From contig URUY01000010.1 of assembly GCA_900551115.1 (NCBI GenBank), forward strand, positions 1-64,000: 64,000 nt of DNA, given 5' to 3'. This DNA comes from an uncultured Lachnospiraceae bacterium. Its GTDB lineage: Bacteria; Bacillota; Clostridia; Lachnospirales; Lachnospiraceae. Positions 1 through 6,581 of the stretch are shown one piece after another (within the stretch, counting starts at the first letter, position 1; every line of letters begins with the position of its first letter). Both the position numbers and the translations under genes were made by a program. The notes under the pieces were generated by a model. The model had not been told where the DNA came from. It made no database searches and worked only from the letters and a program-made list of their open reading frames with translations.

Positions 1-649
1 TGTTATTTTCAGCATAGATAGCAGTCCGCCATTCTGCATTTGCATCTATTATGTATTTCCCGTTTTGAAAGGCTTTTGTGACGGCAGCCAGTCCGTCTTT
101 GGCGGCATTCCGAAAAGCCTTACTCTGTGTAAACAGCCCGTTTGTGGCAGCATTGATTGCATCAAATTTCTGCTCCTTCGCCACCCATCTGTCATACCTG
201 CTTTTTGCAAGGAAGGCACGTCCCTCATAATAAAATGCATAACTGGTGTACAATGGTCCTGCCGGACTGCCCCAGGGTTCTCTGCCTGCTTTTTCATAAT
301 ACGTGTCTGCCATACTTTTATACTGATTTTTCTCCTTCTCTGCTGCCACCTGACAGGAAAGGATAACATCCCCCACCAGTTCTTCGGAGCCCACAGAAGC
401 CTTTAACGTCTGCAAATCCGCAATATCCATGTCATTGGCTGCTGTCATGGCGGACAGTATGGACAGATAGTCACTTATCTGCAGTTTTAAGGTGCTGTAT
501 GTTTTACTCACCAGCTCATCATCTGTGATAAAATTCTCAAGATTTTTCCGTACATTCCCAATATCCGCATTATCCTGCGTCAGTATGGCGGTTGCAGAAT
601 CACACTGGCTTTTTATGTCAGCCGGATATAATTTATCGCTTACGTTCAT
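1..649 (-). CDS. LXG-like (type VII secretion) protein, N-terminal part, truncated by window edge
   Basis: An uninterrupted minus-strand frame of 216 codons runs from an ATG at 649 off the left edge of the window, so no stop is visible. The visible part is hydrophilic and mostly helical, with no signal peptide. Residues 30-100 carry a pattern (FITDDEL near 43, then SKTYSTLKLQISDYLS, then a long amphipathic stretch) that resembles LXG-type N-terminal domains of secreted polymorphic toxins. A Trp-Gly pair sits in the loop REPWGSP. An AAAGGA site lies 12 bases before the ATG. The stop of the GNAT gene lies 20 bp upstream, so the two may be co-transcribed. The C-terminal effector domain, if any, is outside the window. 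LXG membership is inference; the open frame itself is secure. Confidence 0.55.
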   Translation of the reverse strand, partial: MNVSDKLYPADIKSQCDSATAILTQDNADIGNVRKNLENFITDDELVSKTYSTLKLQISDYLSILSAMTAANDMDIADLQTLKASVGSEELVGDVILSCQVAAEKEKNQYKSMADTYYEKAGREPWGSPAGPLYTSYAFYYEGRAFLAKSRYDRWVAKEQKFDAINAATNGLFTQSKAFRNAAKDGLAAVTKAFQNGKYIIDANAEWRTAIYAENN

Positions 650-668
650 GTCAGCAGTCAGTCCTTTC

Positions 669-1118
669 TTATTGATTGAAAGCCGTTATATTTTCCGCAT
701 TCAAAACAAAATCATAATAGTTTAAGTCCTCTCTTCTGGTCCAGCCGATACGCTTCCAAAAGGCATTTCCCACATCATTTGCAGTGAATGCAATCAGCGA
801 TACCTTGCTAATCTTCTCTTCCTTCAGCCTCTCCATACAGTACACCACCATCGCCTGACCGATACCCTGCATCCTGCAGTCCTCCCGCACGCAGACATGG
901 TACAGGCAGCCTCTTCTGCCGTCATGCCCGCAGAGAATGGCGCCCACTATCATGCCGTCCTCTACCGCTACCACACTGGTTGTGGGATTTCTTTTTAAGA
1001 AGCGCTCCACCCCGATTTTAGAATCGTCAATGCTCCTGATGCCAAAGCCCTTTATCGTCATCCACAAAGCACGCACGCCCTCGTAATCCTCTGTTGTCAT
1101 TGTCCTTACCTGAAACAT
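669..1118 (-). CDS. GNAT family N-acetyltransferase
   Basis: A 149-residue single-domain GNAT protein. The acetyl-CoA binding core is visible as VREDCRMQGIGQAMV near residues 77-90 (an R/Q-x-x-G-x-G/A-like loop), preceded by the beta-strand pair VVAVEDGMIVGAILCG and followed by FWKRIGWTRR, the usual C-terminal strand. It should transfer an acetyl group from acetyl-CoA to a primary amine of a small molecule or protein; the substrate cannot be told. The start at 1118 has an AAAGGAAGG site. It lies directly upstream of the truncated LXG-like gene and may be transcribed with it. Confidence 0.85.
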   Translation of the reverse strand: MFQVRTMTTEDYEGVRALWMTIKGFGIRSIDDSKIGVERFLKRNPTTSVVAVEDGMIVGAILCGHDGRRGCLYHVCVREDCRMQGIGQAMVVYCMERLKEEKISKVSLIAFTANDVGNAFWKRIGWTRREDLNYYDFVLNAENITAFNQ

Positions 1119-1160
1119 CTGTGCAGCCTTCCTTTCCCTTACCCTTCCGTAAACATCCTG

Positions 1161-2492
1161 TCAGGTTTTTCCCGCCGTCATCTTTGCATTGGGATATATT
1201 TTTTCCATCCGTTCGTCCGGGTAATGCTCATCCAAAAACTGCTCTACTACGTTATCTGCCGCATTTCCCGCCGCCCGGCTGCTGTATCTTGCCAGAGCCA
1301 GACCGGATATTACCATATTAAGTATCATAAAAACCACAAAAATATAGCTTAGCCACGTTCCCGCCTTTTTAGGCACCTTTTCTATGAGCCTTGACAGGAA
1401 CGGATAAACCAGCTTCAGCCAGACTAATGCTGCTATTCCCCAGAAAAAGCAGAAAAGAAGGTTGATTCTTCCGCCCAGATTAAAGGGTATCTTGCTGTAG
1501 TCCCAGAAAATCGTTCCGAATACCAATTCCGTAAATACGCTGCACACATACTCGTAAACACCGCCTACGATAGTACCGAAAATAAAAATATATCTGTCAT
1601 CCTTCTCTCTGTATCTGTCTAAAAGCAGGGTAAGCATCACAATCGCCAGTCCCCACACAATGCTGAAGGGACCGTAAATCACACTGCTGCGGCTCATGAG
1701 CCTGCCGGTAGTTGCCAGACACCAAATGGTCTCTGTAATATCCCCCAAAAAGGAGCCTATGAAGAAAAGCCACACCAGCTTGTGAAAGCCGCAGCCCTTT
1801 GCAAATACGTCCGTCTGCTCCTTTTCCTTTGCTACCGGCTGTATAATCGCTCCGTTCTCGTTCAGATTCGGAAACGCCTTTGCCATTCTCTTCTGGATAA
1901 CTCCGGTTATGGCGTCTCCCATTTTGCCGGAAAGCCTATTCATACCTTCCGCAATATCCTTAATCCGTCGGGCCCGCTTCTTCATTTTAAGAAGCGCGCC
2001 GGTAGTGACCAGTTCATCACAGATAAAGCATACGATTAATATTAACAGTATGATTTTGCCTGCAAGCCCCGGAATCAGTCTGATAATATACAAAAAGAAG
2101 GGTTGTATCCACTGCATGAATACTACTGCAAAGACAGCCCATACCAAAGAAAAACGCAGACACACATAGCCGCCTATATTGTATTTGTAGCCGGAATAGT
2201 CCCACCACTTTCTGCCGTAGAATTTTTCCATAAGCATACCGGTTAAAAATTCAAGGAGGGAGGTGACTACCATGCTTCCTATAAAAAGAAAGACCGGATT
2301 ATCCAACAGACCGCCGAAAAAAATCAGTAAAAATACCATGCCGCAGCCGTACATCGGACATAGGGGGCCGTTTAAGAATCCCCTGTTAGCAAACTTCTTC
2401 TTATTGAAAGCGGCAAAAACAACCTCTATTATCCATCCTACAAACGAATAGATAAAGAAAAACCATAGTAATTCATATCCTGTGTATTTCAC
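1161..2492 (-). CDS. Integral membrane protein of the CmpB/putative ABC permease family, internally duplicated
   Basis: A 443-residue polytopic membrane protein of the family often labelled putative ABC transporter permease (ABC_trans_CmpB). Two copies of one module are visible. Residues 1-150 carry FVGWIIEV, RGFLNGPLCPMYGCG and WWDYSGYKYNIGGYVCLRFSLVW. Residues 235-390 carry FLGDITETIW, SRSSVIYGPFSIVWG and FWDYSKIPFNLGGRINLLFCFFWG. A charged cytoplasmic linker joins them. The initiation codon is GTG with an AAGGA site 9 bases upstream. No ATP-binding partner is nearby, so a transport role is unproven. The gene is probably the first of a minus-strand unit with the GNAT gene. Confidence 0.8.
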   Translation of the reverse strand: MKYTGYELLWFFFIYSFVGWIIEVVFAAFNKKKFANRGFLNGPLCPMYGCGMVFLLIFFGGLLDNPVFLFIGSMVVTSLLEFLTGMLMEKFYGRKWWDYSGYKYNIGGYVCLRFSLVWAVFAVVFMQWIQPFFLYIIRLIPGLAGKIILLILIVCFICDELVTTGALLKMKKRARRIKDIAEGMNRLSGKMGDAITGVIQKRMAKAFPNLNENGAIIQPVAKEKEQTDVFAKGCGFHKLVWLFFIGSFLGDITETIWCLATTGRLMSRSSVIYGPFSIVWGLAIVMLTLLLDRYREKDDRYIFIFGTIVGGVYEYVCSVFTELVFGTIFWDYSKIPFNLGGRINLLFCFFWGIAALVWLKLVYPFLSRLIEKVPKKAGTWLSYIFVVFMILNMVISGLALARYSSRAAGNAADNVVEQFLDEHYPDERMEKIYPNAKMTAGKT

Positions 2493-2596
2493 TTTATTTA
2501 TCCTTCCCGTATAAGTATTGCCTACAGTATATCACAAAGTTTCTACAGGGCAAATAGTTATAATGCTGTTCTTTTCCTCCGCCTATGCTTTTCTTT

Positions 2597-2614
2597 TGTG
2601 CATTTTTATACATC
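2597..2614. promoter_or_regulatory. Candidate ArgR/AhrC operator upstream of argG
   Basis: TGTGCATTTTTATACATC matches 17 of 18 positions of the enterobacterial ARG-box pattern TNTGNATWWWWATNCANA and closely resembles the Bacillus AhrC operator. It sits about 80 bp upstream of the argG -35 box. Further ATGCA half-site-like pentamers follow at 2638, 2647, 2659 and 2703, the last inside the promoter spacer. Arginine-dependent repression of argG is inferred from these sites and from known regulation of the gene. Confidence 0.55.
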
Positions 2615-2694
2615 CATTTTTATATTATATACGTTATATGCATTTTATGCAATATTTTATGCAAATTGTTTCTATATTATATACATATTTTCTC

Positions 2695-2723
2695 TTGCAA
2701 TCATGCAAAAGATGTTGTATATT
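2695..2723 (+). promoter_or_regulatory. argG promoter
   Basis: TTGCAA (2695-2700) and TATATT (2718-2723) are separated by 17 bp. The transcript would start near 2730, giving a leader of about 35 bases that ends in an AGGAGG site before the argG ATG. Confidence 0.6.
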
Positions 2724-2765
2724 AAGAAAAAAGCAACAAAAAGGATATAATCCAGGAGGCGCAAC

Positions 2766-3992
2766 ATGAAGGAAAAAGTAATACTTGCATATTCCGGCGG
2801 TTTGGATACCACCGCCATTATTCCATGGTTAAAGGAAAATTTTGATTATGAGGTAGTATGTGTCTGCATTGACTGCGGTCAGGAAGAAGAGCTTAACGGT
2901 CTTAACGAAAGAGCCATATCCTGCGGTGCAGAAAAGCTGTACATACTGGATGTAACCGATGAATTCTGTGAGGAGTACATTGCTCCCTGCGTACAGGCAT
3001 ATGCCGTATATGAAAACAAATATCTGTTGGGTACTTCCATGGCAAGACCCCTTATCGCAAAGAAGCTGGTGGAAATTGCCCGCAAGGAAGGCGCTGTAGC
3101 CATCTGCCACGGTGCAACCGGCAAAGGCAATGATCAGATCCGTTTTGAACTGGGTATCAAAGCCCTTGCTCCCGATATCAAAATCATTGCCGCATGGAGA
3201 AACGATAAATGGACCATGGATTCCCGTGAATCCGAAATTGCTTACTGCAATGCACACGGTATCCACCTGCCCTTCTCCGCAGATTCCTCCTACAGCCGTG
3301 ACCGCAATATCTGGCACATCAGCCATGAGGGCTTAGAGCTGGAAGACCCTGCCAATGAGCCAAACTACGAACACCTTCTGGTTTTGGGTACAACTCCCGA
3401 AAAGGCACCCGATGAAGGAGAATACGTTACCATGACCTTTGAAAAGGGTATTCCTACCACTGTAAACGGCAAGGAGATGAAATATGCCGATATTGTCCGC
3501 GAACTCAACCGGTTAGGCGGCAAGCACGGCATCGGTATCGTTGACATCGTAGAAAACCGTGTAGTAGGTATGAAATCCCGCGGTGTTTATGAGACTCCCG
3601 GCGGTACGATCCTGATGGAAGCACATCAGCAGCTTGAGGAGTTGATTTTAGACAGAGATACGTATACAATGAAGAAAGAGATGGGCAACCGTTTTGCCGA
3701 TATCGTATACGAAGGCAAATGGTTTACTCCTTTAAGGGAAGCCGTTCAGGCATTCATTGAAAAGACACAGGAATATGTAACCGGTGAAGTAAAGTTCAAG
3801 CTTTACAAAGGCAATATCATCAAGGCCGGCACCACATCTCCCTACTCCTTATACAATGAATCCATTGCTTCTTTTACAACGGGAGATTTATACGACCATC
3901 ATGACGCTGAAGGCTTTATCAACCTGTTCGGGCTTTCCTGCAAGGTTCGTGCCATGAAGATGCAGGAAGTGGAAGCGAACAAAAACAAATAA
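2766..3992 (+). CDS. argG: Argininosuccinate synthase
   Basis: A 408-residue cytoplasmic enzyme that condenses citrulline and aspartate with ATP to give argininosuccinate, the penultimate step of arginine synthesis. The N-terminal ATP pyrophosphatase loop reads AYSGGLDT at residues 8-15. Other family signatures include CHGATGKGNDQIRFE near 115-130 and SRDRNIWHISHEGLELEDP near 175-195. Length is normal for the family. The start has a clear AGGAGG site (2755-2760). No argH lies in the window; the next genes are a DUF1294 protein 2 bp downstream and a LytTR regulator, so argG stands alone among arginine genes here. ArgR-like sites upstream suggest arginine repression. Confidence 0.97.
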   Translation: MKEKVILAYSGGLDTTAIIPWLKENFDYEVVCVCIDCGQEEELNGLNERAISCGAEKLYILDVTDEFCEEYIAPCVQAYAVYENKYLLGTSMARPLIAKKLVEIARKEGAVAICHGATGKGNDQIRFELGIKALAPDIKIIAAWRNDKWTMDSRESEIAYCNAHGIHLPFSADSSYSRDRNIWHISHEGLELEDPANEPNYEHLLVLGTTPEKAPDEGEYVTMTFEKGIPTTVNGKEMKYADIVRELNRLGGKHGIGIVDIVENRVVGMKSRGVYETPGGTILMEAHQQLEELILDRDTYTMKKEMGNRFADIVYEGKWFTPLREAVQAFIEKTQEYVTGEVKFKLYKGNIIKAGTTSPYSLYNESIASFTTGDLYDHHDAEGFINLFGLSCKVRAMKMQEVEANKNK

Positions 3993-3994
3993 CC

Positions 3995-4288
3995 ATGGAA
4001 GTAATTTTATGTATCGTAATTTATTTTTTACTGATTAACCTGACGGGCTTTTGTCTGATGGGAATTGATAAACGCAAAGCTATTAAGGGTGCCTTCCGGA
4101 TTCCGGAAGCCACCCTGTTTATCGTTGCTCTCATCGGAGGCAGTATCGGTTCTATTATGGGCATGTATACCTTCAGGCATAAAACAAGACATGCCACATT
4201 TGTCTACGGTATGCCGGCCATTCTCATTTTACAGATTATGCTCTTTATTCTACTGCTCAATATCCCCGTAGAATTTCTGACTATTTAG
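3995..4288 (+). CDS. DUF1294 small membrane protein
   Basis: A 97-residue protein with an N-terminal membrane segment, the family hallmark GIDKRKAIKGAFRIPEATLF (residues 23-42), a second hydrophobic segment, the conserved FRHKTRHATF and a C-terminal membrane segment. This is the usual layout of DUF1294 proteins, whose function is unknown. It begins 2 bp after the argG stop, so it is translated from the argG message. The tight spacing does not by itself imply a role in arginine metabolism. Confidence 0.8.
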   Translation: MEVILCIVIYFLLINLTGFCLMGIDKRKAIKGAFRIPEATLFIVALIGGSIGSIMGMYTFRHKTRHATFVYGMPAILILQIMLFILLLNIPVEFLTI

Positions 4289-4320
4289 CAGGATACATCA
4301 TACATTCGGGAGGAATTGTT

Positions 4321-5031
4321 ATGCATATTGCCATTTGTGACGATAATGTAGCCGACAGGAAACAGCTGGAGCGGCTTTTAAAAAGAGAGTCAGACAAAAG
4401 AGCCGCCTCTACAGGTGTACTCTATATTGATTCCTACGGTCACCCTGAGAGCCTTCTGAAAAATTCCATGCAGTATGATGTTTTCTTCGTTGACATCTGC
4501 CGCACCGATGGCCTGACCGGTACCGATGTTATAAACTCGCTGACTGCTCAGGGAAATTCTTCGCCTGTTATCCTCTGCAGTTCTCTTATTCCGTATCGTA
4601 CACAGGAAGAGCTGCTGCCAGAGCGGGTTCTGTTCTTAGACAAACCCATTAAGGCGGCGGAGCTTTCCTCCCTTTTGGATGAAGCGCAAAAAATAAAGGA
4701 TTCCGCTGTTCCCGTGATTGAACTGCGGGAAGACAAAGGAACCCTCTATGTGACCGAACCTGACATTCTGTATGCAGTAGAAGAAGGCCGCCATCTGGTT
4801 GTAACGTTAAAAAGCGGTCAGACGGTAATGCTTACTGCTACGGCTATGAATTTCTTTTCCCAGGTAGAAAATTTTCCTGTTTTTTTTGCGCCGAATCTGC
4901 ATGCTGTCGTAAACGGCAGACATATAGACCACATCCGTTTTCACAAAATCATCATGTGCAACGGCACTGTATTTAAAGCCTTCGGCCAAATTTTATCCTA
5001 TGCAAAGCACATCTATGCCGATACCCGTTAG
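4321..5031 (+). CDS. LytTR-type response regulator
   Basis: A 236-residue two-domain transcription regulator. The receiver domain (1-120) shows the acidic pair CDDN at residues 6-9, the phospho-acceptor D58 in VFFVDIC, and the Lys of LDKP near 108. The C-terminal half has the features of a LytTR DNA-binding domain: ILYAVEEGRHLVV, the strand-turn FPVFFAPNLHAVVNGRHIDHI and a basic end. Such regulators (AgrA, LytR) usually bind paired direct repeats and respond to a HPK10-type histidine kinase. No kinase is encoded nearby, so it is an orphan here. It has an AGGAGG-type site (GGGAGGAATTGTT) and follows DUF1294 by 32 bp. Its stop overlaps the convergent degV stop. Confidence 0.85.
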   Translation: MHIAICDDNVADRKQLERLLKRESDKRAASTGVLYIDSYGHPESLLKNSMQYDVFFVDICRTDGLTGTDVINSLTAQGNSSPVILCSSLIPYRTQEELLPERVLFLDKPIKAAELSSLLDEAQKIKDSAVPVIELREDKGTLYVTEPDILYAVEEGRHLVVTLKSGQTVMLTATAMNFFSQVENFPVFFAPNLHAVVNGRHIDHIRFHKIIMCNGTVFKAFGQILSYAKHIYADTR

Positions 5032-5864
5032 ACTGCCACAATGATGCCGCCGTCATTGGCATACATACTGCTGATGCCGGCTGTATCTAAAATCAGGATT
5101 TCCCTGCAGGATATCTTTTCCTCTAAAAGCTTCTTCATGCTCTCTGCTCTGGTGGGAGCATTGCAGTGTGAAATGACAATTCTCTTTTCATTCGCCTTCT
5201 TCAGCTCGGCAACAATCATTTCTGCCATTTTCGCAAGCGCCTTTTTCATACCGATTCCCTGTCCCTTTTGCGCAATGGAACCCTTGTCTCCGTACATAAT
5301 CGGTTTAATATTAAGGGTGGAAGCCACTATTGCTTTTACACTGGAAAGCCTGCCGTTTTTACGAAGCGTTTCTAAATTATCCAGTACAAAATAGGTATTC
5401 ATTTCATCTCTGAAGTCCTGAATCTGCTCTACCACTTCCTCAAAGGAAAGTCCTGCCTCCTCTAACTCCATTATTTTAAGCGCTATCTGCGTCTCACCGC
5501 AGCTTGCGGATTCGGAATCCACTACACAGATTTTCTTTTCCCCATAATTTTCCTTATATAATCTTTTTCCCAGCTCTGCACTGTTATAGCTGCCGCTTAA
5601 TTTAGCAGAAAGCGTAACCACATAAATATGTTCTGCCTCTGCATGGTAAGCCTCCATATATCTCTCAGGTGACGGACAGAAAGACTTCGGACATTTGGGG
5701 TATTCTGCTACCTTTTTTAAAAATTCTGCCTGATTGAAGCTTTCATCATCTAATATCTGATCTTCTCCTAATTCTATTCCCAAAGGCACCCTTTCAAACC
5801 TTTTATCGGATAAGTACTTCTCCGGTAATTCGCAACAGCTGTCCACAACAATTTTATAACTCAT
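5028..5864 (-). CDS. DegV family fatty-acid-binding protein
   Basis: A 278-residue DegV protein. DegV proteins bind long-chain fatty acids and, in Firmicutes, FakB members present the fatty acid to the FakA kinase. Visible family marks are VVDSCCELP (7-15), KSFCPSPERY near 60-69, LSAKLSGSYNSAELGK near 84-99, VVDSESASCGE near 113-123 and the C-terminal VISHCNAP. Position 62 has Cys-Pro-Ser where many members have Thr-Ser-Gln-Pro. The start has an AGGAG site. The stop codon overlaps that of the LytTR gene by two bases in convergent orientation. No fakA is in the window. Confidence 0.87.
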   Translation of the reverse strand: MSYKIVVDSCCELPEKYLSDKRFERVPLGIELGEDQILDDESFNQAEFLKKVAEYPKCPKSFCPSPERYMEAYHAEAEHIYVVTLSAKLSGSYNSAELGKRLYKENYGEKKICVVDSESASCGETQIALKIMELEEAGLSFEEVVEQIQDFRDEMNTYFVLDNLETLRKNGRLSSVKAIVASTLNIKPIMYGDKGSIAQKGQGIGMKKALAKMAEMIVAELKKANEKRIVISHCNAPTRAESMKKLLEEKISCREILILDTAGISSMYANDGGIIVAV

Positions 5865-5906
5865 ATAGTCTCCTAATCCTTTATTATAAATATTTACTAA
5901 TTCCGT

Positions 5907-5927
5907 ATGTAGTTTTGATAACTACAT
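5907..5927. promoter_or_regulatory. Perfect palindrome in the degV upstream region
   Basis: ATGTAGTT at 5907-5914 is repeated in inverted form (AACTACAT, 5920-5927) around a 5-bp centre. It ends 43 bp before the degV start and lies about where the -35 region would be for a TATAAT seen just downstream on the minus strand. This is operator-like; the cognate regulator is unknown. Confidence 0.4.
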
Positions 5928-5976
5928 TTGATGGTAGCACATATACATGTATCTGTAAAGAGTATTTCAGATTTTA

Positions 5977-6005
5977 TTGACACTTATTTTTGTAATGGTT
6001 ATACT
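5977..6005 (+). promoter_or_regulatory. Promoter of the DUF5721 gene
   Basis: Consensus TTGACA (5977-5982) and TATACT (6000-6005) are separated by 17 bp and lie 39 bp before the start codon. Confidence 0.7.
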
Positions 6006-6043
6006 GTTACTAATCAGTTTTTTCGTTTGTTTGGGAGGAAATT

Positions 6044-6547
6044 ATGCTTGCTCTGCATGTTACTGCATTAAAACCGTTTATGAACGCTCTCCTTGCCGGA
6101 GACCTTTTTGACACCTTTCTTTTAGAGGAAGCTTCTATCTCTACTGCCACCACTTTTACGATTGACGGCAGACTGAATAATGATTTTTTTACCTCCGAAG
6201 AGTGGGAGGAACGCGGGGCTGACTTCCGTGAGTTTTCTGCCTGGCAGGATATGAAGGGCATTTGTTTCAATCTGATTAAGGGAAAGCATACCCCTCTTCG
6301 CTTTCAATTTGTATTTCAGCTTATGCCCTCCTATGCAGCCTCCATTCTTGAAAAAGGAAACAGCACCGTACCCACGGAACTTATCAAGGCACTGGTGCTG
6401 ACTATACGGTTTGACGGGGAAAAAGCCGTTCTCTATACCGGAACCTCCTATACCACCTTTGTTCCCGACAAGGAACCGGAACGGTTGTGGGATGCCGCAG
6501 TAAAGCAATACTTATACAAAAAAGGAATCGCCTGTGAGGAATTATAA
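6044..6547 (+). CDS. DUF5721 family protein
   Basis: A 167-residue soluble protein that I recognise as the DUF5721 family of Lachnospiraceae. Family-like stretches are LALHVTALKPFMNALLAGDLFDTFLL at the N-terminus, the TFTIDGRLNNDFF motif near residues 39-51 and the C-terminal FVPDKEPERLWD. Its function is unknown. It is monocistronic: it has its own promoter, a GGGAGG site, and an intrinsic terminator whose stem begins inside the last codons. It converges on the sulfatase gene. Confidence 0.75.
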   Translation: MLALHVTALKPFMNALLAGDLFDTFLLEEASISTATTFTIDGRLNNDFFTSEEWEERGADFREFSAWQDMKGICFNLIKGKHTPLRFQFVFQLMPSYAASILEKGNSTVPTELIKALVLTIRFDGEKAVLYTGTSYTTFVPDKEPERLWDAAVKQYLYKKGIACEEL

Positions 6548-6563
6548 CTCACAGGCGTTTTTA
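6530..6563 (+). terminator. Intrinsic terminator overlapping the end of the DUF5721 gene
   Basis: The stem GCCTGTGAG (6530-6538) pairs with CTCACAGGC (6548-6556) and is followed by GTTTTTAT. The 5' arm encodes the last residues of the protein. On the minus strand a T6 run lies 5 bases beyond the stem, so the hairpin may also stop transcription in the other direction. Confidence 0.8.
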
Positions 6564-6581
6564 TAAGTTCACCGGTATCTG

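Noticed and set aside
2829..3326. 165-residue frame antisense to argG
   Set aside because: A shadow of a strongly conserved gene, as expected from codon bias.
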